Of a stretch of 41,500 bases of DNA, positions 8,451 to 16,444 are shown piece after piece. The stretch is taken from NCBI GenBank assembly GCA_042569595.1, contig JBHPHI010000006.1, positions 1-41,500 of the forward strand, written 5' to 3'. Position 1 is the stretch's first letter, and each line of letters starts with the position of its first letter. The DNA is from JBHPHI01 sp042569595 (GTDB lineage: Bacteria > Patescibacteriota > Microgenomatia > UBA1400 > 2-01-FULL-45-11). The notes below the pieces were generated by a model. The model searched no databases, had not been told where the DNA came from, and saw only the letters and a program-made list of their open reading frames with translations. Position numbers and translations under genes: made by a program.

Positions 8451-8819
8451 TTAGCTGCCTAGAATGCTGTTTATAGTTTCAACTAGTTGGGTTGGAGTAA
8501 CATCAATTTTGTTTATTGTCTGCCTTACCCCTTGTGATTTTAAATATTCCTCTTGTTCTGGTCTAATTAAAGATGAAAAAACTATAACAGGAATGGATTT
8601 TAGTTTTTCGTCCTTCTTAATGTTTTCTAGAAATTTAAATCCATTTACTTTTGGCATCATAAGATCCAACACTATTAAGTTTGCCGGAAATTTTTGTAAA
8701 TCTTTTTCTGCCTCTTCTCCATTTGCTGATATTTGAACTACGTGTTGATCTTTTTCTAATCGCGTCTTATAAAGTTTTAATAAGACTGGATCGTCATCAA
8801 CTATTATTATGTTTGCCAT
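8451..8819 (-). CDS. Single-domain response regulator (CheY-like)
   Basis: The whole 122-residue protein is one receiver domain, with no output domain. The acidic cluster D8-D10, phospho-acceptor D52 (IVLDLMMP), S82 on strand 4 and K104 are all in place, so phosphorylation by a histidine kinase is expected. No kinase gene is nearby. It lies directly upstream of pilB on the same strand, which suggests a part in pilus control, as with PilG/PilH-type receivers; that link is inference. It has its own promoter (TTGAAG-17 nt-GATAAT, 8836-8864) and a Shine-Dalgarno GGAGAAAG before the ATG. Confidence 0.85.
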   Translation of the reverse strand: MANIIIVDDDPVLLKLYKTRLEKDQHVVQISANGEEAEKDLQKFPANLIVLDLMMPKVNGFKFLENIKKDEKLKSIPVIVFSSLIRPEQEEYLKSQGVRQTINKIDVTPTQLVETINSILGS

Positions 8820-8835
8820 ATCTTTCTCCGTTTAT

Positions 8836-8864
8836 ATTATCTTGTTTTTGTGCAGATGCTTCAA
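8836..8864 (-). promoter_or_regulatory. Sigma70-type promoter for the response regulator
   Basis: On the minus strand TTGAAG (8859-8864) and GATAAT (8836-8841) are separated by exactly 17 bases, close to the TTGACA/TATAAT consensus. The predicted start of transcription falls about ten bases upstream of the gene's ATG. The promoter lies just after the uppP stop, so the regulator need not depend on uppP read-through. Confidence 0.5.
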
Positions 8865-8867
8865 GTT

Positions 8868-9614
8868 TTATTTAATTAGGTTAAAGCCTGTTAATAATAC
8901 ACCAATAGCTAGACAATAGTATCCGAAATAATGAAGTTTTTTGTTTTGTATGATTTTTTCCAAAATTTTTAATGAAATCATTCCAGTCACAAGAGCTGAA
9001 AAGAATCCTGCTGCTTGGCTTGCGTTAATTGAAATAGAAGAAAATTCTAACACCTCTAGAATTAAGGCGCCCAAAATTGCTGGTATTGCAAGAATGAAAG
9101 AAAATTCAAAAGAATCTTTTTTTGATAGATTATTTTTTAATCCTGCAAACACTGTGCTTCCAGACCTTGATATTCCAGGAATTAAAGCTAATGATTGAAA
9201 CAATCCAATAATAAGAGCCTTTTTGGGTGAATTTCCTTCAGTGGTTTTATTATTTATTAATTTTTTCGTTGAGGCCATGATTGTTCCCGTGTAGATTAGC
9301 CCAAAACCAACTATCCAAAGCGAAGAAAAAATTGATTCAATAATTGGTTTGATTGCAAGCCCAACAACCACAGCAGGAATTGTTCCAATAATAATTAGCC
9401 CTATTGTTTTTTTATCAATTTTTAAGATTGATTTTCGAAAATATATAAGTACTGCAAAAAGCGTGGCTATATGCACTAATACGTCAAAAAAAATAGGCGG
9501 CTCTTTGATGCCTAAAATTATTTGAAAAATGACTAAATGACCAGAACTGCTCACTGGGAGAAATTCGGTCACGCCCTGGATAATTCCCAGGGCGATTCCG
9601 GTTAAAATTGACAT
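8868..9614 (-). CDS. uppP: Undecaprenyl-diphosphatase UppP (BacA)
   Basis: UppP removes one phosphate from undecaprenyl pyrophosphate so that the lipid carrier for cell-wall building blocks can be reused. It also gives bacitracin tolerance. The 248-residue protein is a polytopic membrane protein with both family signatures: GVTEFLPVSSSGH at residues 14-26 (catalytic Glu and Ser/His) and PGISRSGST further on (Arg of the active site). It is slightly shorter than the E. coli enzyme. Its ATG follows the upstream stop with no gap (TAAATG), so it is translationally linked to the channel-like gene. Confidence 0.95.
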   Translation of the reverse strand: MSILTGIALGIIQGVTEFLPVSSSGHLVIFQIILGIKEPPIFFDVLVHIATLFAVLIYFRKSILKIDKKTIGLIIIGTIPAVVVGLAIKPIIESIFSSLWIVGFGLIYTGTIMASTKKLINNKTTEGNSPKKALIIGLFQSLALIPGISRSGSTVFAGLKNNLSKKDSFEFSFILAIPAILGALILEVLEFSSISINASQAAGFFSALVTGMISLKILEKIIQNKKLHYFGYYCLAIGVLLTGFNLIK

Positions 9615-10313
9615 TTACTTTAATTCTTTCTTTAGGTTTTTGTACCACTCGTTAAGAATTTTGGATACAAGATCTTTTGATCCTAATCCGAATGCTAGAC
9701 CTAAACCAATAGATAGCATTGCTACTAAACCAATGAATAGGGTATTGATGAATCTTTCAGCTATACCTAACTCACTAACTGCAGCTAGTGATGCAAATAC
9801 TACAACCACATACCCTGCAACTTTTCCTAGCAATCTTCCTGTGGCGAGAGCGGCGGTGCCTACAGTGCCTTTGACCACACTTTCAACCCAACCTGCAATA
9901 AGAACACCGACTGCTAACACAAGTGAGGCTGAGATTACTTTTGGAATATACCAAAGGATATTGCTTAAAAACTCTGATACTGTAACTAAACCTAAAATAT
10001 TTATCGAAGCGATAAAAAATACTAAGATTGTTAACCAGCGAAGAATTTCTCCTAAAACCTCTTCTATTTTGTGCTTAACATCGGCTTTGTTTAAAAATTT
10101 TGTGACAGCGGTATTTTTTACAAGTTTAGTTAGATTGATTAGTTCTAGTGATTTAATAACTAACTTCTTAATCCATTTGCCAAGCATAAAACCAACTGCA
10201 AGGATAATTATGGCTCCAAAAAATACGGGTAAAAAATTTAACACTTGAGTGAGTATGGCTGTTGCTGATGTGGTGATGGCTTTTTGAAAACTGTTTACTG
10301 TTTCTTGATACAA
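9615..10313 (-). CDS. Mechanosensitive-channel-like membrane protein (conserved TM-helix family)
   Basis: The protein has four or five hydrophobic helices and two copies of the Gly-rich repeat found in small-conductance mechanosensitive-channel relatives (VFFGAIIILAVGFMLGKWIKKLV and VISASLVLAVGVLIAGWVESVV). It ends with a GLGLAFGLGSKD segment like the MscS pore helix region. A full MscS beta domain is missing, so it belongs with the CmpX/TM-helix group and its ion conduction is unproven. An ATG at 10358 is in frame, but a near-perfect Shine-Dalgarno AGGAGGTGAG lies inside that reading and sits eight bases before a TTG at 10313. I therefore prefer the TTG start (232 residues). The RNase P RNA ends just upstream. 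Confidence 0.65.
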   Translation of the reverse strand: MYQETVNSFQKAITTSATAILTQVLNFLPVFFGAIIILAVGFMLGKWIKKLVIKSLELINLTKLVKNTAVTKFLNKADVKHKIEEVLGEILRWLTILVFFIASINILGLVTVSEFLSNILWYIPKVISASLVLAVGVLIAGWVESVVKGTVGTAALATGRLLGKVAGYVVVVFASLAAVSELGIAERFINTLFIGLVAMLSIGLGLAFGLGSKDLVSKILNEWYKNLKKELK

Positions 10314-10371
10314 CTTACTCACCTCCTCTCTACTTTCATTATTAGTAGAGAGTAACATAATGTCAATTTTT

Positions 10372-10645
10372 GTTTGGAGGCCCGTAAGCCAGATTCTGTT
10401 TTATGCAACCATCTGTCTATGCCCCTTCTTTATGACCTTCAACAAAAGTTGATCGCTAGAGTAACTCAAAGGTCAAATTCGAGGGTTGCAGCAGGGAGGA
10501 TTGCCCGTTTCACCTCCACGAAATGTGGAGCTCGTCTCTGTTGCTCTAACTGGCAGTTACCTGCTCTCACTTACGTGAGACACCCCACTCTAAGCTGTCT
10601 GGACTTTCCTCTCTGCAAAGCAGAGCGGTTGCTCAGCCTCCAAAC
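10372..10645 (-). ncRNA. rnpB: RNase P RNA (M1-like)
   Basis: This is the catalytic RNA that trims tRNA 5' leaders. On the minus strand it has the universal 5' block GAGGAAAGTCC (P4 side), GGTAACTGCC, a CAACAGAGA block, GGTGAAAC, and the 3' block ACAGAATCTGGCTTAC that closes P4. The ends were set by helix P1, where GTTTGGAGGC (10645-10636) pairs perfectly with GCCTCCAAAC (10381-10372), giving 274 nucleotides. A TAAGAT -10 box (10652-10657) is placed to start transcription at the P1 base. The loop where many type A RNAs carry GGU to bind the tRNA 3' CCA reads GGGCAATCC instead; see findings. A plus-strand open frame across this region is not a gene. Confidence 0.95.
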
Positions 10646-10651
10646 AGTTGA

Positions 10652-10657
10652 ATCTTA
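10652..10657 (-). promoter_or_regulatory. Probable -10 box of rnpB
   Basis: TAAGAT on the minus strand, preceded by TGTGT, ends six bases before the 5' end of RNase P RNA, which is the spacing expected for a transcript starting at helix P1. A good -35 is not seen, so it may act as an extended -10 promoter. Confidence 0.35.
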
Positions 10658-10689
10658 ACACAATTTTGCCCGTACAAGAAGGAAAGTTA

Positions 10690-11688
10690 TTATATTTTTT
10701 TGATTTTGATGTATTCCTGAAGACTCACTTTTAGCACTAGAAATGCGGGAATTGAAAGAGCTGCGCCGCCGACGCCACCCAATCTAAATCCAACAAGAAC
10801 AGTGACTATAGTGACTATTGGATTCATGCCGGCTGCTTTTCTCATAATATATGGAACTATGAAGTTGTTTTCTAGTTGCTGAACAAGGACATACAAAGCC
10901 GTAACTGCTAGAGCCATTGTTGGTGAAGCTGTAAGGAATGCAATGATGATAGCTGGGATCGCAGAAAGAGTGGGCCCAATGTTTGGAAGCACCTCAAAAA
11001 GACCAGCAATAATTGCCAGTGGTACTGCAAAGCTAACGTTTAAAAGTTTTAAGCCTAAGAAAGTCAGGATTCCAACAATTAACATGAGTAAGAATTCTCC
11101 TCTTACCCATCCCCCAATTTGCTCTTCTATTCTGTTTACAAAATCTTCAGCCTCTTTTTCTGTTTTATTTTCTCCAAATATCCAAACTAGATTTTTATGA
11201 AGATACCTTCTTTCTTTAAGAAGATAAAAAGACATAACCATAACGGTTAAGATCACCGCAACAACTGTGAAAGCAGACCCAATCAACTCAAAAACCTTGG
11301 GAATACTGTTTAGTTGAGAAGCAATAACGTTTAAGTCTTGAAGATTGATATTTAAGTTTTTGATGTTTTCAGATATTTCTGGTGGGATTGGGATTTGAGA
11401 AATTAGCTTGGCCGTTTGACTAACTAAAGGAGGAACTATGCCAGCAATTGCGCTGATAATTCCAGTCAACATGAGGAGATAGACAACTGGAATGCTGAGA
11501 CTTCTGGAAATTTTGTGTTTTTCAAGTTTAGTTACGAGTGGATTAATAGCTGTTGTAAGAAGAAAGGCAATGAAAAGCAAAAGCAGTACATCCTTAATAA
11601 GGTATATCAGATACAACATGAGTAAGAAAACTACTGTAAAGATTATTGTTCTGTGGGAAATTTCTATTTTTGCTGTCTTGTTTTTCAT
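10690..11688 (-). CDS. AI-2E family (PerM-like) permease
   Basis: The 332 residues form a polytopic membrane protein with about seven or eight helices. The layout is that of the AI-2E/PerM family: paired helices at the N-terminus (IIFTVVFLLMLYLIYLIKD, VLLLLFIAFLLTTAINPLV), a hydrophilic middle, then a C-terminal bundle including LFEVLPNIGPTLSAIPAIIIAFL and LENNFIVPYIMRKAAGMNPIV. These last two blocks are family hallmarks. Members have been linked to autoinducer-2 export and to Na+/H+ exchange, so the substrate here cannot be named. miaA starts four bases upstream on the same strand, so they probably share a transcript. Confidence 0.88.
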   Translation of the reverse strand: MKNKTAKIEISHRTIIFTVVFLLMLYLIYLIKDVLLLLFIAFLLTTAINPLVTKLEKHKISRSLSIPVVYLLMLTGIISAIAGIVPPLVSQTAKLISQIPIPPEISENIKNLNINLQDLNVIASQLNSIPKVFELIGSAFTVVAVILTVMVMSFYLLKERRYLHKNLVWIFGENKTEKEAEDFVNRIEEQIGGWVRGEFLLMLIVGILTFLGLKLLNVSFAVPLAIIAGLFEVLPNIGPTLSAIPAIIIAFLTASPTMALAVTALYVLVQQLENNFIVPYIMRKAAGMNPIVTIVTVLVGFRLGGVGGAALSIPAFLVLKVSLQEYIKIKKI

Positions 11689-11691
11689 GGC

Positions 11692-12636
11692 TCAAGCGTA
11701 CCAGTTTTTGATCATTTGAACAATAGATTTTTGTGAATTTTCGTCTTTGGCGTCAAACCAAAATATTTCTTTTTGCTTTTTAAACCATGTTTTTTGTCTA
11801 TTGGCGTATTGTTGTTCTGCTGTCGTCCATTTTTTTATGGCTTCTTCTTTTGTTGTTTCACCTTTTTTGTATTCAAACCAATGCTTGTATCCCATGGAGC
11901 TTGAGGCTTGTGTGTTTGGAAGAAGTTTTTTGCTAGAGCTTAGGTCCTCAAACTCCTTTTCAAATCCATCTTCTAATCTTTTTAAAACTCTTTTTTTTAT
12001 TGAGATGTTGATTTCATTTTTTGCAACATTTAGTCCAATCCATAAACTATTATATTTTTCCGATGCAGATTTTTCTTTTGTTGTATCTGACAATTTTATT
12101 TCTATGGCACGAATAAGTCTTCTTGGATTATTTACGTCGGAATTGTTCATTTGATTGAAGCGTTCTTTATTTAAGTTTTTTAGTCTTTCTTGAAGCTCGT
12201 TTGTGGTTAGTTTGTTTAGTTTTTGTCTTAGTGTTTTGTTTTGGGTTACTCTCAGGGAGTTCGGTGGATTTTCTATGCACTTTAAATAGAATCCTGAGCC
12301 TCCGACAATTATTGGAAGCTTGTTTCTGCTGTGAATATCTTTTATTAATGAGTCTGCAAATTTTTTGTAGTGCGAGACGCTGTATTCTTGACTGGGGTCA
12401 GCAAGGTCATAGCCCCATATTTTAGTTTTTTTTATCTGATAGTATGTTAAGTTTTGGGAAGAAGTTTTTTTTGAGGCCTTTTTGGGAATATCTTTTCCAG
12501 ATCCTATATCCATGTCTTTGTAAATTTGTTTGGAGTCTGCAGAAATCAATTCTGCACCAAATTTTGTGGCTAATTTTATTCCTAAGGAAGTTTTTCCTGT
12601 TGCTGTAGAGCCAACAATGTATAAAATTTTTTTCAT
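11692..12636 (-). CDS. miaA: tRNA dimethylallyltransferase MiaA
   Basis: MiaA adds a dimethylallyl group to N6 of A37 in tRNAs that read codons starting with U. The 314 residues include the P-loop GSTATGKTS (9-17), SADSKQIYKDMDIGSGK (32-48) with the catalytic Asp, GGSGFYLKC, and the NNPRRLIRAIEI segment, which are all MiaA signatures. Its ATG shares one base with the miaB stop (TAATG). miaB acts next on the same adenosine, so the two modification steps are produced from one message. Confidence 0.95.
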   Translation of the reverse strand: MKKILYIVGSTATGKTSLGIKLATKFGAELISADSKQIYKDMDIGSGKDIPKKASKKTSSQNLTYYQIKKTKIWGYDLADPSQEYSVSHYKKFADSLIKDIHSRNKLPIIVGGSGFYLKCIENPPNSLRVTQNKTLRQKLNKLTTNELQERLKNLNKERFNQMNNSDVNNPRRLIRAIEIKLSDTTKEKSASEKYNSLWIGLNVAKNEINISIKKRVLKRLEDGFEKEFEDLSSSKKLLPNTQASSSMGYKHWFEYKKGETTKEEAIKKWTTAEQQYANRQKTWFKKQKEIFWFDAKDENSQKSIVQMIKNWYA

Positions 12637-13793
12637 TAGACGACTATTGGTCTTTGATTCAAATTATCTTTATTGATAATTTTATCTAAAATTTCCCACC
12701 TTCTCTTTTTTTCTGCGGGCGATATTAAATCTTCATGTATTTTCCAGGCTGCAGTTCCAGGTCTTGGAGAATATTGAGCAACAAATCCTACTTTCCAATC
12801 CATTTGCTTGGATAAATCAACTGTTTGTTGAAAGTCTTTCTCTGTTTCTCCTGGGAATCCAACTATTATGTCTGTACCTATGATGATATCGGGAATTTTT
12901 TTTCTGAGCTTACTTACAAGCTTCACATAATCTTGTTTTGTATATCCCCTATTCATTGAATTTAATACACTGTTGCTGCCGCTTTGAATCGGAAGGTGGA
13001 TATATCTGTCGATTTTTTTATTTTTTGCAATTTCATCTATGAGTTCATCATGAAAATCCCAAGGGTTGCTTGTCAAAAACCTTATTATTTTAATTTGATC
13101 GTGACTGCTTATTTCTTGAATTAACCTAACAAATGGAGGAGTGCCATCGGATTTGAAATATTGACTTTGATTTGTCGGGATGTCTTTTGTGCTAAGTTTG
13201 TTGGTTTTGTTCATTAATAATTTTCTGAGCCCAATACCTACTTTTTCTAGCCCCCATGAATTTACGTTCATGCCAAGAAGAGTAATTTCTGAATAGCCTT
13301 TTTGCACCAAAGACTCAACTTCTGAAAGAATTGATTCCATGGATCTTGATTGCTCTCTGCCTCGTGAATAAGGAACTATGCAATAAGTACAAAATGAATT
13401 GCAACCCGTAGAGATAGGAATCCACGCATGTTTTTTATCTCTTCTTACTGCAGATTGATTGAAACCGACTTCATTGACTGGAAGAATTTCGTCAACTGAG
13501 GGTAAAAGCTCTAAAAGTTTTTTCTTCCCATGATGAGTCATGCATCCTGTGAGAATGATTTTGGGTTTGTTTTTTTTTGTTTTTTCAAAATGCTTTACAA
13601 CGTTGTTCAAAAAACCCCTTGCCCTATCTTCTGCTCTTTGCCTAACTGCGCAAGTATTGACCACTATTTCATCTGCTTTTTGCCAATCTTTTACTTCTTT
13701 GCAACCTCTTGCAAGATAATCTCCCTCAATTCTTTCTGAGTCAGATTTATTTTGCTGACATCCGAATGTTTTTATAAAATATTTTTTCGTCAT
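12636..13793 (-). CDS. miaB: tRNA-i6A37 methylthiotransferase MiaB, without TRAM domain
   Basis: MiaB converts i6A37 to ms2i6A37 by radical-SAM chemistry. The auxiliary cluster cysteines C12 (GCQQN), C48 (NTCAVR) and C84 (TGCMTH) and the radical-SAM triad C131-x3-C135-x2-C138 (GCNSFCTYC) are all present. At 385 residues it is about 50 short of the usual form: it ends soon after the radical-SAM barrel and lacks the C-terminal TRAM domain that helps bind RNA. A roughly 35-residue insertion rich in Asn, Thr and Ser precedes PPFVRLIQ. The upstream sequence has a TGGTAGAAT extended -10. Overlap with miaA supports MiaB over other methylthiotransferases. Confidence 0.9.
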   Translation of the reverse strand: MTKKYFIKTFGCQQNKSDSERIEGDYLARGCKEVKDWQKADEIVVNTCAVRQRAEDRARGFLNNVVKHFEKTKKNKPKIILTGCMTHHGKKKLLELLPSVDEILPVNEVGFNQSAVRRDKKHAWIPISTGCNSFCTYCIVPYSRGREQSRSMESILSEVESLVQKGYSEITLLGMNVNSWGLEKVGIGLRKLLMNKTNKLSTKDIPTNQSQYFKSDGTPPFVRLIQEISSHDQIKIIRFLTSNPWDFHDELIDEIAKNKKIDRYIHLPIQSGSNSVLNSMNRGYTKQDYVKLVSKLRKKIPDIIIGTDIIVGFPGETEKDFQQTVDLSKQMDWKVGFVAQYSPRPGTAAWKIHEDLISPAEKKRRWEILDKIINKDNLNQRPIVV

Positions 13794-13827
13794 AATTGCC
13801 TTTAGAAAGATATTCTACCAGAGAAAA

Positions 13828-14613
13828 CTAGCTTGATGCTGATGAGTATTTAGATAAAGCTATCTGCCAAAATTTATAGCTTGCTAGGAAAAAAATTGTT
13901 CCAACTGTAGCTGCCGTTATTAGGTTTTGCAGTGTAAGCAACCCCATCATAGCTTTGGCTGGAAAAGTAAATATTATTCCTACTGGAACAACAAAAGTGA
14001 GAAGGGCTTTGATTCCATCGGTGTAAATATCAATTGGAAATCTTGCCATAAGAGAAAGATCTCTATATATCCACATGGTGTGGTCAACTTCTGTGGTTAG
14101 GACTCCGAGTGCTGCGACTGCTATATGAATGGCTGTAATAATAACCATTCCTATTATGCTAGCTGCAAAGAAGTACAGCGCTGAGGTGAGGTCCATATTT
14201 ATAGACTGACGAACAAGTGCTGCAATAACGATAAACAATAAAGGAATGTCCAATAAGTCAGTTTGTCGGGTTAGGGCCTGAAACAAAGGATTTATTGGCT
14301 TTACTAATCTAAAATCAAACTCGCCAGAAATTACTTGCTGTCGGAACCAATAAATTCCTCGGAAAAAAAACTGTCCGAACAGATCAAATAAGTTAAACAC
14401 TAAAAAGAAGGTGAGTAGCGTGTCGTACGAGTAGCCTGCTATCGTTTCAATGCTTCCTCCTAAGATGAAAAGAAAGTATATAAAGAATCCAAACCTTAAG
14501 AATTTTCCAAACATAAATGTTAATGAGGCAGTTCTGGTAGACAAAGCTGTACTAAGTGACAGCTTTGATGAAGTGAGCCAAACCAACCAATACTTTCTAA
14601 GTTTCTTTATCAT
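13828..14613 (-). CDS. ABC-2 type permease, pair A, YSSASS-ending subunit
   Basis: This is an integral membrane subunit of an ABC exporter (about six helices). It shares the central KPINP motif (FDFRLVKPINPLFQAL) and the C-terminal SKYSSASS with the permease at 16445-17233, so the two are paralogues of the COG3694-like group. The open frame extends to 14652, but the ATG at 14613 overlaps the upstream permease stop as ATGA, the coupled arrangement seen elsewhere here, and it gives MIKKLRKYW, which aligns with MKKYLSLSLR of the paralogue. I use this start (261 residues). Substrate unknown. Confidence 0.8.
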   Translation of the reverse strand: MIKKLRKYWLVWLTSSKLSLSTALSTRTASLTFMFGKFLRFGFFIYFLFILGGSIETIAGYSYDTLLTFFLVFNLFDLFGQFFFRGIYWFRQQVISGEFDFRLVKPINPLFQALTRQTDLLDIPLLFIVIAALVRQSINMDLTSALYFFAASIIGMVIITAIHIAVAALGVLTTEVDHTMWIYRDLSLMARFPIDIYTDGIKALLTFVVPVGIIFTFPAKAMMGLLTLQNLITAATVGTIFFLASYKFWQIALSKYSSASS

Positions 14614-15413
14614 CTCCCGTAAGCTCCGTATACTTTGAGACCTTTTTTCCAAATAATTTTTGCAAATATGTTAAGGCCAACTATCCAGCCCATCATAATG
14701 ACAGCTGAAGAAACTACCTGCTGAGCCTCAAGCCTGCCTAAATACGTTTGAAGGGGAATGAAAGCAAAATATGTGGGAGGTAAATATTTAATAAGGTTAT
14801 AAATATTTTGTGGAAGAATATCTAAAGGAAACAGGCCGCCTGCTAAAAATTCTAATACTGTAAATATTAAAAATCTTTGTGGCCAGCCATTGGCTTCTGC
14901 GTACCAAAAAGTTGTCATGCTAACAATAAAAGAAAAGAAAAAATACAAAAGCATTGCTAGTAAAGAAATTCCGATGAACCCCAAAATATAAAATGGGTCT
15001 GTTTGAATGAAGATGGGCGGCTTGAAAATTAAGATGACTATAATCATTTCCGCGATGCTAAAAATAATGTTTAAAAATTTGTCGGAAAAGTCTCTAAAAA
15101 GCCAGTATCTAAAGTAATTTAAGGGTTTGACTAGGTAGTTACTCAAGTCTCCGTTAGCAATCTCTGATTGAGCATTGATGCTTTGAGAACTAAACACTAA
15201 AGCCCTGATAAAGGATGAGCCGATAACGTAAGTTAAAAGAATGGATTGCTCATAACCAAATGGTGTTTGGTTTTGTTTGGTGATGGTAAGCCAAAGGAAA
15301 TAAATGGCGATGAGCTGAATAAACATTCGCACGCGCCACATGACAAAGTTAAGCCTGTAGACAAAACCGTTGGCCCAGGTAATTTTGGTGGCTGCTATGT
15401 ACTTTGAAAGCAT
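14610..15413 (-). CDS. ABC-2 type permease, pair A, partner subunit
   Basis: The 267 residues form a six-helix ABC-2 permease of the COG4587-like group. It resembles the 17236-18042 protein in overall plan: an N-terminal TKITWANGFVYRLNFVMWR helix, a central ANGDLSNYLVKPLNYFRYW cytoplasmic loop, and a Lys/Tyr-rich C-terminus. It lies nine bases downstream of the ATPase gene and overlaps the next permease by four bases. With that partner it should form a heterodimeric membrane channel powered by the adjacent ATPase. Confidence 0.8.
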   Translation of the reverse strand: MLSKYIAATKITWANGFVYRLNFVMWRVRMFIQLIAIYFLWLTITKQNQTPFGYEQSILLTYVIGSSFIRALVFSSQSINAQSEIANGDLSNYLVKPLNYFRYWLFRDFSDKFLNIIFSIAEMIIVILIFKPPIFIQTDPFYILGFIGISLLAMLLYFFFSFIVSMTTFWYAEANGWPQRFLIFTVLEFLAGGLFPLDILPQNIYNLIKYLPPTYFAFIPLQTYLGRLEAQQVVSSAVIMMGWIVGLNIFAKIIWKKGLKVYGAYGR

Positions 15414-15422
15414 TAGCTAAAG

Positions 15423-16418
15423 TTATTTATTTTTTCTCATTTTGCCAGTGAAGACCTCACGAATGATAGCTTCAATTGACGGCTCTTCTATGACAACATC
15501 TGCCACTGGGAGTTTTTGCAAGGCCTTTGCAGCCACTTGTGGAGCTTTTTCTCTTGGAACGTTGATTCTTGCTTTTGGATATTTAAACTCTCTAACGTCA
15601 CCATATGCATCTAGTTGTTTTTTGGTTACCTTTTCAGAATCTGAAAAGACAAGTTTTATGATTTTGTTTCTGGCATATTTATCTATAACGTCTTGCAGTT
15701 TTCCGTCATACAAAATTTGACCTTGATCGATAACAATTACTCTTTTGCACAATTCTTTTACGTCATCCATGTAGTGACTTGTGAGTAGAATTGTTGAGTT
15801 AAATTCTTTGTTGTAGTCTCTTACAAAATCTCTCATGGTTTTTTGCATGACCACATCCAAGCCAATTGTGGGCTCGTCTAGAAAGAGAACTTTTGGACTA
15901 TGAAGAAGAGCGGCTATAAGTTCACATTTCATTCTTTGACCTAAAGAAAGCTTTCTTACCTGAATATTTAAAATATCTTTTACGTCTAATAGATCAACAA
16001 GTTTGCCTAGAGTTTTTTTGTATTGTTTTTCTGGAACTTCATAAATTTCTTTATTTAGGATAAATGTTTCTATAGCTGGCAAATCCCACCAAAGTTGATT
16101 TTTTTGACCCATGACTAAAGAAAATTGTTTCTGAAATTCTGGTTTTCTATCCCAAGGATTATATCCAAGAACTGAGACCTCTCCGTCTGTGGGATATAGT
16201 AGTCCTGATAAACATTTTAAGGTGGTGGTTTTTCCGGCTCCATTTGGTCCGATAAATCCAATCAACTCTCCCTCATTTATTTCAAAAGAAATGTCATCAA
16301 CAGCTTTAACCTGACGATATTTTCTTGAAAACAACGACTTAACCGTTCCCCTCATTCCAGGTTCTTTTTCGTGAACTTTGTAGTATTTTTTTAGATTTTT
16401 TACTTTTATGGTTTTCAT
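15423..16418 (-). CDS. ABC exporter ATP-binding protein (COG4586-like)
   Basis: This is the ATPase of the exporter. All motifs are intact in the 331 residues: Walker A GPNGAGKT (57-64), Q-loop region, signature LSLGQ (157-161), Walker B VLFLDEP (177-183) and the switch His in LLTSHYMDD. The N-terminal insertion before Walker A (EKEPGMRGTVKSLFSRKYRQV) is typical of the COG4586 subgroup that partners COG4587 and COG3694 permeases. A C-terminal domain of about 90 residues follows. It is the only ATPase in the cluster and lies between the two permease pairs, so it may serve both. Confidence 0.93.
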   Translation of the reverse strand: MKTIKVKNLKKYYKVHEKEPGMRGTVKSLFSRKYRQVKAVDDISFEINEGELIGFIGPNGAGKTTTLKCLSGLLYPTDGEVSVLGYNPWDRKPEFQKQFSLVMGQKNQLWWDLPAIETFILNKEIYEVPEKQYKKTLGKLVDLLDVKDILNIQVRKLSLGQRMKCELIAALLHSPKVLFLDEPTIGLDVVMQKTMRDFVRDYNKEFNSTILLTSHYMDDVKELCKRVIVIDQGQILYDGKLQDVIDKYARNKIIKLVFSDSEKVTKKQLDAYGDVREFKYPKARINVPREKAPQVAAKALQKLPVADVVIEEPSIEAIIREVFTGKMRKNK

Positions 16419-16444
16419 AGGTCTCTATTCTAACAAATTATTAA

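Noticed and set aside
10374..10658. Plus-strand open frame of 94 codons
   Set aside because: It lies across RNase P RNA on the opposite strand; the conserved RNA blocks explain the sequence.
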